A stretch of 29,978 nt of DNA from Burkholderiaceae bacterium. Its GTDB lineage: Bacteria; Pseudomonadota; Gammaproteobacteria; Burkholderiales; Burkholderiaceae. Under the pieces are notes generated by a model, which was given only the letters and a program-made list of their open reading frames with translations, ran no database searches and had not been told where the DNA came from. The position numbers were made by a program, and so were the translations under genes. This document shows, piece by piece, positions 16,588-25,844 of this stretch (positions are counted from its first letter, which is position 1; every line of letters starts with the position of its first letter). The stretch is taken from positions 1-29,978 of the forward strand of contig JAGOEY010000002.1 of the NCBI GenBank assembly GCA_017997515.1. The letters run 5' to 3'.

Positions 16588-17361
16588 TTACTTCATGCGC
16601 GCCAGCCGCTCTTTGGCAGCAGCGGCGGCTTCAGACTGCGGATAGACCTTGACGAGGTCTTCCAGGGTCTTGCGAGCGGCTTTGGTGTCCTTCAGCTCGC
16701 TCTGGCAATTGGCAATGGACAGGGCTGCCTCCGGTGCACGCATGTGCGCGGGCGCAGAAGCCAACAATTGCTTGAAGTTGGCAATGGACTCTTTGTAGTC
16801 CTTCAATGCATATTGCGCATTACCCAACCAGAATAAAGTGGATGCGGTGTACCCACTCTTGGGGTAACGCTTGTTGAAGCCAGCAAAAGCAGCTTGTGCA
16901 CCCGCAAAGTCTCCTTTGCGGAACAAGGCCAAGGCGGCATCGAAATCACGCTTTTCTGCGGGGTCGGCAGTGAACTCCTGCCCATCCAGGGTGACAGGCA
17001 CCGGCTCGAACTGGCGCAGGCGTTCGTCAACACCTTTGGCAATGTCGCTCTGTCGGCGCTGCAACTCGGCCACAGCGCGCTGAAGTTGCTCGTTCTGCCC
17101 ACGCAGTGCAGCCTGTTCAGAGCGCAAACTTTCGATCTGGGACTGCAAGTCCAGCAGACTGCGGCGCAACTGTGCACCGTCGTCTCCCTGGCGTTGCGCC
17201 TGCGATTCTGTGGATTGCCGTAGCGCATCCACACGCTGGCGCAAGTCCAGTACTGCACGCCGGGCTTCGTCATCCTCAAACAGTGCTGCGTGTCCACTCG
17301 CGCAAGACAGCGCGGCAAACGCCAGCGCCGTCAGGCGCATGCTGAAGGCTCGGGCACTCAT
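16588..17361 (-). CDS. cpoB: Tol-Pal system protein CpoB (YbgF)
   Basis: CpoB is a periplasmic protein that links the Tol-Pal complex with peptidoglycan synthesis (PBP1B-LpoB) during constriction in E. coli. The 257-residue product has a signal peptide (about 1-25, ending CASGHA). A predicted coiled coil follows (about 30-115, heptad-like with many Gln/Arg/Leu; the trimerisation part). A C-terminal TPR region (about 135-255) contains FDAALALFRKGDFAGAQAAF, TLFWLGNAQYALKDYKESI and ALSIANCQSELKDTKAARK. Its ATG overlaps the last base of the pal stop (TGATG), implying coupling. It sits in the usual tolB-pal-cpoB order. Confidence 0.94.
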   Translation of the reverse strand: MSARAFSMRLTALAFAALSCASGHAALFEDDEARRAVLDLRQRVDALRQSTESQAQRQGDDGAQLRRSLLDLQSQIESLRSEQAALRGQNEQLQRAVAELQRRQSDIAKGVDERLRQFEPVPVTLDGQEFTADPAEKRDFDAALALFRKGDFAGAQAAFAGFNKRYPKSGYTASTLFWLGNAQYALKDYKESIANFKQLLASAPAHMRAPEAALSIANCQSELKDTKAARKTLEDLVKVYPQSEAAAAAKERLARMK

Positions 17362-17900
17362 CAGCGGTAGGCGATTTCAGCGCGGCGGTTTTGTGCCATG
17401 GCGTTCTCGTCGCTGCCTTGCACTGCGGGTTTTTCCTTGCCAAAACTTACCGCTTCAACTTGGTTATCGGTCACACCCAACAAGCCCAGCGAACGGCGTA
17501 CTGCTTCGGCACGGCGCTGACCCAGTGCCAGGTTGTATTCCCGGCCACCACGGTCGTCGGTGTGGCCTTCAATGACAACCTTGCGCGCTGGGTTGGCCTT
17601 CAGGAAACGAGAGTGTGCTTCGATAACCGACTGGAAGTCCGACCGGATGACGTAGCTGTCAAAGTCAAAATAGACGATACGGGCCACGTTTTGCGGACCT
17701 GCGGCATTGGCAGCAGAGCTGCCGATGTCGACTGGTGTCACGCCACTTTGGGAGGCACCCGCCGAGCCACTTCCGTTCCCAGCGCCAAGTGTGCCGCTGG
17801 CACCCTTGTCTTCGACGGGAACGTCATTGAGTTTGACGCCGGAACTGCATCCTGCCACCAGGGCGAGGATGACGAGACTCAAAGAAATACGCTTGATCAT
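17361..17900 (-). CDS. pal: Peptidoglycan-associated lipoprotein Pal
   Basis: Pal is an outer-membrane lipoprotein that binds peptidoglycan and TolB. The 179-residue precursor has a lipoprotein signal peptide with lipobox LVAGC; the modified Cys is residue 18. A Gly/Ser/Ala-rich linker (about 30-65) leads to an OmpA-like domain (about 70-179). The meso-DAP binding region shows VVIEGHTDDRGGREYNLALG, followed by RRAEAVRRSLGLLGV and the closing NRRAEIAYR. A 46-base spacer separates it from tolB upstream. Confidence 0.97.
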   Translation of the reverse strand: MIKRISLSLVILALVAGCSSGVKLNDVPVEDKGASGTLGAGNGSGSAGASQSGVTPVDIGSSAANAAGPQNVARIVYFDFDSYVIRSDFQSVIEAHSRFLKANPARKVVIEGHTDDRGGREYNLALGQRRAEAVRRSLGLLGVTDNQVEAVSFGKEKPAVQGSDENAMAQNRRAEIAYR

Positions 17901-17946
17901 GGTGAAAACACTCCTGAATGGGATGGATTAGGTTGAAACTGAAAAA

Positions 17947-19281
17947 TTATTGCGCTTGGAATGGGCCCCAGTCGGGCTCCCGGATGTCTCCACCTTTGCC
18001 TGCCAGTCGTGCCTTGATTTTTCCATCAAGTGTTGTGGTCATGAGCGCCTCGCGGCCTTGCAATTGGGTTGCGTAAACAATCAAGCGGCTATTGGGGGCA
18101 AAACTTGGGCTTTCGTCGGCATTGGTGTCGGTGAGTGAGGTCACCGTGCCGGTTGCCAGCTCCATGAGCTGCAGTTTGAAGGCTCCACCCACACGGCTGA
18201 CATACGCCAACCAACGGCCATCCGCACTGAGTGCCGGAGAGATGTTGTAGCTCCCGTTGAAAGTGACTCGCTCAGCGCTGCCACCAGAGACGCCCACGCG
18301 GTAGATCTGTGGTGCGCCACCGCGATCACTGACGAAATAAATACTTTTACCGTCGCGCGAAAAAGCAGGCTCGGTGTCGATGCTGCCACCTTGCATCAGA
18401 CGGCGTGGCTCCCCGCCATTGGCATCGATGGTGTAGAGCTGTGACCCACCATCCCGGCTCAATGTGACGGCCAACGTGCGGCCATCTGGTGCCCATGCAG
18501 GAGCGCTGTTGGAGCCACGGAAGTTGGCAATCAGTCTGCGCCGCCCGCTTGAAACGTCATGCACATACACAACGGGTTTGCGCGACTCGAATGAGACATA
18601 GGCCAACTGGTTGCCACTGGGGGACCACGCGGGAGAAATGATGGGCTCGGGACTGGCCAGTGCCGACTGGGCATTTTCGCCATCGGCATCCGCAACCCAC
18701 AGCGTGTGGCGGCCACCTGCCCGAGTCACATAGGCAATTCGGGTAGAGAAGACACCCTTCTCGCCAGTGAGCTTTTCATAGATAAAGTCTGCAATGCGGT
18801 GGGCTGCCAAGCGCAGATCACCTTGGGGCACGACATAACTTTGCCCCCCCAGGTCCTGCCCCTTGACGACATCCCACAAACGGAAACGGACATCAAAACG
18901 GCCATCGGCCAAACGGGTAACGCTGCCTGTCACGAGCGAGTCTGCGGCCTTCTGGCGCCACAGCCCCACATCAGGGCGGCTGGTTTCATCCAGTACAGCC
19001 CCTCCAGCGTCGATAGCCCTGAATTGTCCGCTGCGCTCCAGATCGGCCTGGACGATGGCGCTGATTTTCTGGGGTGACTGCGCCTCACCCCGGAATTGCG
19101 CAATCACGATGGGCAACTGCGTCAGACCCACACCTGACACTTCCACACGAAACTGCGCAAAAGCAGGAAGTGCAGGAGCTGCCAACAGGGTGGCCAGCAT
19201 GGCACGGCGGCGTGACAAATGGGATGGCAACAGGACAGACAAAGATGTGGTGGACAAGGATTCAGTGCAGTCAGATTTCAT
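17947..19281 (-). CDS. tolB: Tol-Pal system periplasmic protein TolB
   Basis: TolB is the periplasmic beta-propeller of the Tol-Pal complex and binds Pal. The 444-residue product has an N-terminal signal with [20 protein letters not shown], a twin-arginine-like pattern, after an unusually long polar start. A TolB N-terminal domain follows (with [17 protein letters not shown]), then WD40-like PD repeats such as [23 protein letters not shown] and [19 protein letters not shown] chose the ATG at 19279-19281; an open frame continues about 40 codons upstream but has no homology I recognise and reaches the msbA start. No strong Shine-Dalgarno site is visible. tolQ, tolR and tolA are not next to it. 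Confidence 0.94.
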   Translation of the reverse strand: MKSDCTESLSTTSLSVLLPSHLSRRRAMLATLLAAPALPAFAQFRVEVSGVGLTQLPIVIAQFRGEAQSPQKISAIVQADLERSGQFRAIDAGGAVLDETSRPDVGLWRQKAADSLVTGSVTRLADGRFDVRFRLWDVVKGQDLGGQSYVVPQGDLRLAAHRIADFIYEKLTGEKGVFSTRIAYVTRAGGRHTLWVADADGENAQSALASPEPIISPAWSPSGNQLAYVSFESRKPVVYVHDVSSGRRRLIANFRGSNSAPAWAPDGRTLAVTLSRDGGSQLYTIDANGGEPRRLMQGGSIDTEPAFSRDGKSIYFVSDRGGAPQIYRVGVSGGSAERVTFNGSYNISPALSADGRWLAYVSRVGGAFKLQLMELATGTVTSLTDTNADESPSFAPNSRLIVYATQLQGREALMTTTLDGKIKARLAGKGGDIREPDWGPFQAQ

Positions 19282-19333
19282 TGGCAACCAGGTCGAAGGG
19301 GTCAAACTCGGCGAATTAACCGCCAATGTTACA

Positions 19334-19359
19334 CAGTGACAGGAAACCCCTGTGACAAA
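19334..19359. repeat. Paired TGTCAC repeats in the tolB/msbA divergent region
   Basis: On the minus strand TTTGTCACAG (19359-19350) and CCTGTCACTG (19343-19334) form direct repeats 16 bases apart. They can also form a weak interrupted hairpin (ACAGG/CCTGT). They lie between the start codons of two divergently transcribed envelope genes and could be an operator. No known regulator was recognised. Confidence 0.3.
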
Positions 19360-19418
19360 CTGTGATCTGCGCAGCCAAGGCGCAACCGTAGAATCCGCCC
19401 ACATTTCCGTCGTTGTTC

Positions 19419-21245
19419 ATGCCCTCATCACCCCCCACTGCCGCGTCCACCCCCCCCGCGCCACCTTTGCCCTTGATGGCCCGCTTGCGCCGTCTCGCTG
19501 TGTATTTTGGCGACCAGCGCGCGGCATGGACATTGGCCATCATTGCCACACTGGTCGGCGCGGCGACCGAACCGCTGCTGCCTGCCTTGCTGCAGCCCTT
19601 GCTGGACCGGGGATTTACCGAAGGCACCCTGCCCTTATGGATCATTCCCATCGCATTACTGGGCCTGTTTGCCATTCGCGGACTGGCCCAGTTTGTTGGG
19701 CAATATGCACTGGCACGTATTGCAAACGAAGGCATGCTGCGTTTGCGGCGCAAGATGTTTGAGCGTTTGTTGTCTGCTGAGATGGGGCTTTTCACACGCC
19801 AATCGGCCAGCGCCTTGTCCAATACGGTGGTGTACGAAGTGCAGACAGGTGCAACCTTGCTGGTGCAGGCAATGCTGGGCCTGTCGCGCGACGGCTTCAC
19901 ACTCGTGGCATTGCTGGCCTACCTTTTGTACCTGAACTGGCAGCTCACGCTGATCGTGGCGGTGGTGGTGCCTGGTGTGGCCTGGATCATGAAAACCTTG
20001 TCGCGTCGGCTTTACCGGCTCACCAAGGCCAGCCAGCAGTCCACCGACGACCTGGCTTACGTGGTGGAAGAAAACGTGCTGGCCCACCGCATGGTGCGCC
20101 TGCATGGCGCACAGGCCAGCCAGATTACGCGGTTTGACAAGCTCAGCACCCAACTGCGCAGCCTGGCCATCAAGTCCACCATTGCCTCCGCGGCCATGAC
20201 CCCCTTGACCCAATTGCTCGCAGCCGGTGCCTTATCGGCAGTGATTGCCGTGGCACTATGGCAAAGCAAGAGTGGGCAGGACGCAGCCGGCACCACCGTG
20301 GGGGGTTTTGTGGCCTTTATCACCGCCATGCTGATGCTGATTGCCCCCATCCGCCGCCTGGCAGATATTGCCAATCCGGTGACACGCGGCGTTGCAGCAC
20401 TGGAGCGTGGATTAACACTGATTGAACAGGTGCAACCCGAAACCAGCGGCAGCTACATACCCTCGGCCACCTCCCCGCTGGTCGGGCATATCTCTCTGCG
20501 TGACGTTTACGTACAGTACCGCGAAGACGCAGCAGCGGCACTCGCGGGCCTGAGCCTGGAGATCGCGCCTGGGGAAGTCGTTGCACTCGTGGGCCCTTCG
20601 GGTTCGGGCAAAACCACCTTGGCCAACCTGCTGCCGCGCTTCGTGCTGCCCGGCAGCGGACACATTGTGCTGGACGGCCATGACATTGCCGAATGGGACT
20701 TGGCGGCCCTGCGGTCGCAATTTGCCATGGTGAGCCAAGACGTAGTCATGCTGAATGACACCGTGGCCGCCAACGTGTGTATGGGGCAGCCCATGGACAC
20801 CACGCGGGTGGAGCATTGCCTGGAGGCCGCCAACCTTGCCAGCCATGTTGCCGCGATGCCGCAGGGTATACACACCACGGTCGGCCACAACGCAGCCCAG
20901 ATGTCCGGAGGCCAGCGCCAGCGCCTCGCGATTGCACGGGCACTTTATAAAAATGCCCCGATCCTGATCCTGGATGAAGCCACGTCGGCGCTCGACACGG
21001 AGTCAGAGCGACTTGTCCAGGACGCCTTACAACGCCTGATGAAGGGCCGCACCACGCTGGTGATTGCGCACCGGCTGTCCACTATCGAACATGCGGACCG
21101 GGTCATCGTGATGGAGCGCGGACGTATCGTCGAGCAGGGCACCCACGCCACATTGATGGCGGCACAAGGCCTGTACGCACGCCTGCAAACCAAACCGCCC
21201 GCAGAGCCGGCATCCGACTCCGAAACGGCTGCATTGCCCTCCTGA
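19419..21245 (+). CDS. msbA: MsbA-like lipid A flippase (ABC transporter permease/ATPase)
   Basis: A half-type ABC exporter of 608 residues: an N-terminal Pro-rich start, six transmembrane helices (about 25-320) and a C-terminal ATPase domain. The ATPase has Walker A GPSGSGKT (392-399), signature SGGQRQR (496-502), Walker B ILILDE (515-520), the D-loop SALD and the H-loop VIAHRLS. Family and length fit MsbA, which moves lipid A-core across the inner membrane. Related peptide or drug exporters share this architecture, so the name is likely rather than proven. Start: ATG at 19419; a TTG two codons earlier and an ATG at 19476 are alternatives, and none has a good ribosome site. It is divergent from tolB. 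Confidence 0.85.
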   Translation: MPSSPPTAASTPPAPPLPLMARLRRLAVYFGDQRAAWTLAIIATLVGAATEPLLPALLQPLLDRGFTEGTLPLWIIPIALLGLFAIRGLAQFVGQYALARIANEGMLRLRRKMFERLLSAEMGLFTRQSASALSNTVVYEVQTGATLLVQAMLGLSRDGFTLVALLAYLLYLNWQLTLIVAVVVPGVAWIMKTLSRRLYRLTKASQQSTDDLAYVVEENVLAHRMVRLHGAQASQITRFDKLSTQLRSLAIKSTIASAAMTPLTQLLAAGALSAVIAVALWQSKSGQDAAGTTVGGFVAFITAMLMLIAPIRRLADIANPVTRGVAALERGLTLIEQVQPETSGSYIPSATSPLVGHISLRDVYVQYREDAAAALAGLSLEIAPGEVVALVGPSGSGKTTLANLLPRFVLPGSGHIVLDGHDIAEWDLAALRSQFAMVSQDVVMLNDTVAANVCMGQPMDTTRVEHCLEAANLASHVAAMPQGIHTTVGHNAAQMSGGQRQRLAIARALYKNAPILILDEATSALDTESERLVQDALQRLMKGRTTLVIAHRLSTIEHADRVIVMERGRIVEQGTHATLMAAQGLYARLQTKPPAEPASDSETAALPS

Positions 21246-21314
21246 CCCTCGTTGGCCACCAAGCATGTGGCGGAGGTTATGATTCGCGTCCTGCAGAGTG
21301 CACAAGCACACCAT

Positions 21315-21391
<77 letters not shown>

Positions 21392-21412
21392 AACAAATAT
21401 GCTGGATTCACA

Positions 21413-21431
21413 GACGGGTTTCTCACCCGTC
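21413..21431. terminator. Possible hairpin between tRNA-Arg and glmM
   Basis: GACGGG and CCCGTC enclose a 7-base loop in the space between the convergent tRNA-Arg and glmM. There is no clear T-run on either side, so terminator function is uncertain. A second small palindrome, GGCTTGCAAGCC, lies at 21445-21456. Confidence 0.35.
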
Positions 21432-21482
21432 ATCCGTGCTGGAAGGCTTGCAAGCCACCGCAGCGTTACAGCGCTGCCAGAC

Positions 21483-22817
21483 TCAACTGGTAAGCGCCAC
21501 CGCCTCGAGGCGCTGCGCGCATGCAAGCGCCTGTGCCGGATCCCTCGCCTCCACCATCACACGCAACAAAGGTTCCGTGCCGCTGGCACGGATCAGTACA
21601 CGGCCACCCGCACCCAGCTCAGCTTCTACCTGGCGCACCGCTTCGTCGAGCCGGGTATTGGCCTTCCAGTCCTGCCCGGGCTGCAAACGCACGTTCAGCA
21701 GTGTTTGGGGGAACAAGGTGACCTCCGCCAGCAACTCTGCCATGGACAAGCCACTGCGTACACAGGCCTGCAGCACCTGCAACGCACTGATGAGGCCGTC
21801 GCCCGTGGTGTGGCGGTCCAGTGCCAGCAGGTGGCCAGAGCCCTCCCCGCCCAGCAGCCACTGGCGTTTTTCAAGCTCCTCCAGCACATAACGGTCGCCC
21901 ACCTTGGAGCGCACAAACTCGATGCCCCTGGATTGCAGCGCCACTTCAACCGCCTTGTTGGTCATCAGGGTGCCGACGACACCCGGCACCTGTTCACCTT
22001 CGGACAGGCGGTCGGCAGCCATGAGGTACAGCAACTCATCACCGTTGTACAGGCGCCCCTGGGCGTCGACCATCTGCAAACGGTCTGCGTCTCCGTCCAG
22101 GGCGATACCGTAGTGCGCACCATGCTCCTTGACGGCTTGCACCAGCGCTGCAGGGTGTGTGGCCCCTACGCCGCGGTTGATATTGAGTCCGTCTGGTGCA
22201 CAGCCAATCGCAATCACCTCGGCCCCCAGTTCATGGAACACGCTGGGGGCAATCTGGTAAGCCGCTCCGTGGGCTGCATCCACCACGATCTTCATGCCCT
22301 TGAGGGTTCGGTCATGGGCAAATGTGCTTTTGCAAAACTCGATGTAGCGGCCTGCAGCATCAGCCAGCCGGCGCGCCTTGCCCAAACTGGCGGAGTCGGC
22401 CCACACCGGTGACTCCTCCAGCGCAGCCTCCACCGCAAGCTCCCAGGCATCGGGCAGTTTGGTGCCCTGGGCACTGAAGAACTTGATGCCGTTGTCGGCA
22501 AATGCATTGTGACTGGCGCTGATGACCACCCCGAGGCTGGCGCGCTGGGCACGGGTCAGGTAGGCCACGCCCGGTGTTGGCAAGGGACCGAGCAGCACCA
22601 CATCCACACCGGCGGAGTTGAAGCCAGACTCCAGTGCACTTTCCAGCATGTAGCCCGAAATGCGGGTGTCTTTGCCAATCAGCACCGTGGGTTTGGCCTC
22701 AGACTGCTTGAGCACCCGCCCCACTGCATGGGCCAGCTTGAGCACAAAGTCCGGGGTGATAGGTGCTACACCCACCGTGCCACGGATGCCATCGGTGCCG
22801 AAATATTTACGTTGCAT
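21483..22817 (-). CDS. glmM: Phosphoglucosamine mutase GlmM
   Basis: GlmM converts glucosamine-6-phosphate to glucosamine-1-phosphate, feeding UDP-GlcNAc for peptidoglycan and lipid A. The 444-residue length is standard. All four active-site loops are present: the phosphoserine loop GVVISASHN (96-104, S102), the metal-binding DGDADR (241-246), the sugar-binding GGEGSGH (323-329), and the phosphate-binding RASGTEP (410-416). The N-terminus YFGTDGIRG is also diagnostic. It is the last gene of the rlmE-ftsH-folP-glmM run, 42 bases after folP. Confidence 0.98.
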   Translation of the reverse strand: MQRKYFGTDGIRGTVGVAPITPDFVLKLAHAVGRVLKQSEAKPTVLIGKDTRISGYMLESALESGFNSAGVDVVLLGPLPTPGVAYLTRAQRASLGVVISASHNAFADNGIKFFSAQGTKLPDAWELAVEAALEESPVWADSASLGKARRLADAAGRYIEFCKSTFAHDRTLKGMKIVVDAAHGAAYQIAPSVFHELGAEVIAIGCAPDGLNINRGVGATHPAALVQAVKEHGAHYGIALDGDADRLQMVDAQGRLYNGDELLYLMAADRLSEGEQVPGVVGTLMTNKAVEVALQSRGIEFVRSKVGDRYVLEELEKRQWLLGGEGSGHLLALDRHTTGDGLISALQVLQACVRSGLSMAELLAEVTLFPQTLLNVRLQPGQDWKANTRLDEAVRQVEAELGAGGRVLIRASGTEPLLRVMVEARDPAQALACAQRLEAVALTS

Positions 22818-22859
22818 GTTTTTGGTGGCTTAAAAGCCATATCTCTTGGTTAATCTTGG

Positions 22860-23690
22860 TCAAATCACGCTGTGCATGGCGCTCCACACCCGCAGTGCGG
22901 CCACAGTGTCCCGCACATCATGCACCCGCACCACCCTCGCCCCGCGGTCTACCGCAAGCACAGCAGCAGCCACACTGGGCACCATACGCTGTGGCGCATC
23001 CAGGCCGCTCACCGCCCCCAACGAAGACTTGCGCGACCAGCCTGCGAGTATCGGGTACCCGGCAGCCAGCAATGCCTGCTGGCGCGCCAGCAAGGTGAAG
23101 TTTTGTTCCACGGTTTTGCCGAAGCCAATGCCTGGGTCCAGCACAATTCGCGTCAAATCGACCCCTAGCGCCCGTAGATTGTCCGCATGATGCTCCAAAA
23201 ATGATAGCGTCTGTGCCATCACGTCACCCGACATGGGTTCGACCTGCATGGTCTGAGGGTCTCTGTGCATGTGCATCAGGCAGATACCACAACGGGGGTG
23301 CTGTGCCACCACCGCAGCAGCGCCCGGCTGGCGCAAGGCCCAAATGTCGTTCACGATGTCGGCTCCCAGGTCCAGCACGGCCTGCATCACGCCCGCTTTG
23401 TAGGTGTCCACCGACACCGGCACCCCCATGGTCACGGCACCCCGCACCACAGGCAGCACACGTGCGAGCTCCTCTTCCAGCGAGACAGCCGGTGCGCCCG
23501 GCCGTGTGGACTCTCCGCCCACATCCAGGATGTCTGCGCCGTCTTTCAGAAGCTGCTCGCAATGGCGCAGGGCTCCGGCGGTTGAAGCATGTGTGCCACC
23601 GTCTGAAAAAGAGTCAGGGGTGGCGTTGACGATGCCCATCACCTGGGGGCGGGTCAAATCAATGGCGTAGCGGGATGTGGTCCAGAACAT
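22860..23690 (-). CDS. folP: Dihydropteroate synthase FolP
   Basis: FolP joins p-aminobenzoate with the pterin pyrophosphate in folate synthesis and is the sulfonamide target. The 276-residue protein has VMGIVNATPDSFSDGG (17-32), the GADILDVGGESTRPGA loop (51-66), VSVDTYKAGV (92-101), IVNDIWALR (112-120), the LMHMHRDPQTMQ loop (138-149), DPGIGFGKTVEQNF and a C-terminal RVHDVRDT. Residues about 162-182 are encoded by DNA resembling the embedded repeat and use rare codons (CTA, GGG, TTG, CGA). The ATG at 23688-23690 lies only 12 bases from the stem of the ftsH terminator, leaving little room for a normal ribosome site. Confidence 0.96.
   Translation of the reverse strand: MFWTTSRYAIDLTRPQVMGIVNATPDSFSDGGTHASTAGALRHCEQLLKDGADILDVGGESTRPGAPAVSLEEELARVLPVVRGAVTMGVPVSVDTYKAGVMQAVLDLGADIVNDIWALRQPGAAAVVAQHPRCGICLMHMHRDPQTMQVEPMSGDVMAQTLSFLEHHADNLRALGVDLTRIVLDPGIGFGKTVEQNFTLLARQQALLAAGYPILAGWSRKSSLGAVSGLDAPQRMVPSVAAAVLAVDRGARVVRVHDVRDTVAALRVWSAMHSVI
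23144..23206 (-). repeat. Coding-embedded repeat, copy 3 (in folP)
   Basis: Minus strand: GGAGCATCATGCGGAC, then CGGGCGCTAGGGGTCGATTT ending GACGCG. AGCATCATGCG is identical to the copy at 28000-28062, and the second half aligns without gaps to the copy at 2568-2630. The frame is shifted by one relative to copy 1. The peptide fits the usual dihydropteroate synthase alignment in length, so this is the least certain copy. Confidence 0.5.
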
Positions 23691-23697
23691 GGCAGAA

Positions 23698-23724
23698 AAA
23701 GAAAACGGGGCCGAAGCCCCGTTT
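23698..23724 (-). terminator. Intrinsic terminator between ftsH and folP
   Basis: Minus strand: AAACGGGGC (23724-23716) pairs perfectly with GCCCCGTTT (23711-23703) over a CGAA-type loop (TTCG on the RNA), followed by a T-rich run TTTTCTTTTTC. It lies directly in front of the folP ATG, so the T-run covers the place where a ribosome site would be. Confidence 0.8.
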
Positions 23725-23771
23725 GGATGGATAACAGGGCCTTATTGGTACCAAGCCGTGTATTTTGGCAC

Positions 23772-25694
23772 TCAGGCCGCGTTTGGTGTGGGTTCCGTCA
23801 CCACCACCGGGCTGCCACCACCGCTGCTGTCGCCGCCACCAGAGGGCGGAACGCGTGGGGTCCAGTCCTTGGGTGGACGGGGTGCCTTGCCTGCCATGAT
23901 GTCGTCCAGCTGCTCGGAGTCGATGGTTTCCCATTCCAGCAGGGCCTTGGCCATGGCGTGCATCTTGTCGCTGTTGTCTTCAATCAGGCGGCGTGCCAGG
24001 CTGTACTGCTCGTCGATGATGCGACGGACTTCGCTGTCGACCTTTTCCATGGTCTGCTCGCTCATGTTGGTGGTTTTGGTCACCGAGCGGCCCAAGAACA
24101 CTTCGCCTTCATTTTCGGCATACACCATGGGGCCGAGTGCATCCGTCATGCCGTAACGCGTGACCATGTCACGTGCAATGGAAGTGGCTCGCTCGAAGTC
24201 GTTGCTAGCCCCGGTGGTCATCTGGTTCATGAACACTTCTTCGGCAATACGGCCACCAAACAACATGCTGATCTGGTTCAGCATGAATTCCTTGTCGTAG
24301 CTGTAGCGGTCTTGCGCGGGCAGGCTCATGGTGACACCCAGCGCGCGGCCACGCGGGATGATGGTGACTTTGTGCACCGGGTCACACTTGGGCAGCAGCT
24401 TGCCGATGAGGGCGTGGCCAGACTCGTGGTACGCGGTGTTGCGGCGCTCTTCCTCGGGCATGACCATGCTCTTGCGCTCAGGGCCCATCAGGATCTTGTC
24501 CTTGGCCTTTTCGAAGTCCTGCATTTCCACCGTACGCGCATTGCGGCGCGCAGCCATCAGTGCTGCTTCGTTACACAGGTTGGCAAGGTCGGCACCACTC
24601 ATGCCAGGTGTGCCGCGGGCAATCACCGCAGCATTCACGTCCTGGGCCACTGGCACCTTGCGCATGTGCACATTCAAAATCTGCTCACGGCCCCGGATGT
24701 CGGGCAGCGTCACATACACCTGGCGGTCAAAACGACCGGGGCGCAGCAGGGCGGCGTCCAGGATGTCGGGGCGGTTGGTGGCAGCCACCACAATCACACC
24801 AACGTTGGTTTCGAAACCGTCCATCTCAACCAGCATCTGGTTCAGCGTCTGTTCGCGTTCGTCATTACCACCGCCCAGGCCCGCGCCACGTTGGCGGCCC
24901 ACGGCGTCAATTTCGTCGATGAAGATGATGCAAGGCGCATTTTTCTTCGCGTTCTCGAACATGTCGCGCACGCGGGACGCACCCACACCCACAAACATTT
25001 CAACGAAGTCCGAGCCGGAAATCGAGAAGAAAGGCACCTTGGCTTCGCCCGCAATGGACTTGGCCAGCAGGGTCTTGCCGGTGCCGGGAGGGCCAACCAG
25101 CAGCAAACCACGTGGAATACGGCCGCCCAGCTTCTGGAACTTGGAGGGGTCTTTCAGGAAGTCGACGACTTCCTTGACTTCTTCCTTGGCCTCATCACAC
25201 CCCGCCACATCGGCAAAGGTCACGGTGTTGGTGTTTTCATCCAACAGGCGCGCCTTGCTTTTGCCAAAGCTGAATGCTCCGCCTTTGCCGCCACCCTGCA
25301 TCTGGCGCATGAAGTACACCCACACGCCGATCAGCAGCAGCATCGGCCCCCAGCTGACCAGCAAGGTCATAAGCAGAGAGCCTTCTTCACGCGGCTTGAC
25401 GTCGAACTTGACGCCATTGGCGATCAGGTCGCCCACCAAGCCCCGGTCGAGGTAGGTGGCCGTGGTACGGAGTTTGCGGTCATCCGTGGTGGTGGCGATG
25501 ATTTCCGTACCACCCGGGCCCTCCTGGATGGTGGCGACTTTGATGCGGTTGCTGCGCACTTCTTCGAGGAAGTCGGAGTAACCAACTGCGGTCGCGCCGC
25601 CGCCGGCACGGGTGTCAAACTGTTTGAACACCGTGAAAAGCACCATGGCGATCACGAGCCATACGGCAATTTTTGAAAACCACTGATTGTTCAA
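23772..25694 (-). CDS. ftsH: ATP-dependent zinc metalloprotease FtsH
   Basis: FtsH is an inner-membrane AAA+ protease that removes damaged membrane proteins and, in enterobacteria, LpxC and sigma-32. The 640-residue protein has two membrane segments (about 9-25 and 107-128) around a small periplasmic domain. The AAA module has Walker A GPPGTGKT (201-208), Walker B IIFIDEID (256-263) and second region of homology RPGRFDRQ (318-325). The zinc site HESGH is at 423-427. A Gly/Ser/Pro-rich tail ends the protein. Start is TTG at 25694-25692 with GGAG six bases upstream; the next Met lies inside the first membrane helix. It follows rlmE after 150 bases. Confidence 0.97.
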   Translation of the reverse strand: MNNQWFSKIAVWLVIAMVLFTVFKQFDTRAGGGATAVGYSDFLEEVRSNRIKVATIQEGPGGTEIIATTTDDRKLRTTATYLDRGLVGDLIANGVKFDVKPREEGSLLMTLLVSWGPMLLLIGVWVYFMRQMQGGGKGGAFSFGKSKARLLDENTNTVTFADVAGCDEAKEEVKEVVDFLKDPSKFQKLGGRIPRGLLLVGPPGTGKTLLAKSIAGEAKVPFFSISGSDFVEMFVGVGASRVRDMFENAKKNAPCIIFIDEIDAVGRQRGAGLGGGNDEREQTLNQMLVEMDGFETNVGVIVVAATNRPDILDAALLRPGRFDRQVYVTLPDIRGREQILNVHMRKVPVAQDVNAAVIARGTPGMSGADLANLCNEAALMAARRNARTVEMQDFEKAKDKILMGPERKSMVMPEEERRNTAYHESGHALIGKLLPKCDPVHKVTIIPRGRALGVTMSLPAQDRYSYDKEFMLNQISMLFGGRIAEEVFMNQMTTGASNDFERATSIARDMVTRYGMTDALGPMVYAENEGEVFLGRSVTKTTNMSEQTMEKVDSEVRRIIDEQYSLARRLIEDNSDKMHAMAKALLEWETIDSEQLDDIMAGKAPRPPKDWTPRVPPSGGGDSSGGGSPVVVTEPTPNAA

Positions 25695-25739
25695 GCGAGG
25701 CTCCGGTAACGGGAGAAAGAATAGACCACGAGGGTACAG

Positions 25740-25765
25740 TTATGCGCCATTTTAGGCGTTTCAAG
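25740..25765 (-). promoter_or_regulatory. Possible heat-shock (sigma-32-like) promoter for ftsH
   Basis: Minus strand CTTGAAA (25765-25759), 11-base spacer, GCGCATAA (25747-25740). CTTGAAA is the sigma-32 -35 consensus, while the -10 fits CCCCATNT only partly. ftsH is heat-inducible in E. coli, which makes the match worth noting, but it may be chance. Confidence 0.3.
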
Positions 25766-25844
25766 GTGGGGCCCTCCCCTATTCACCCCTTGCAGCGATA
25801 GGCCTATACCGGCCTCCGACGGATTCCCGGCCCGCAAGGGCGGT

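Noticed and set aside
19282..19404. Extended N-terminus of TolB from 19404
   Set aside because: The added 41 residues would precede the signal peptide and consist of intergenic sequence reaching the msbA start.
23727..25676. Long plus-strand open frame (649 codons) opposite ftsH
   Set aside because: A shadow of FtsH codon bias; the composition is abnormal (many His, Gln, Val) and no domain is visible.
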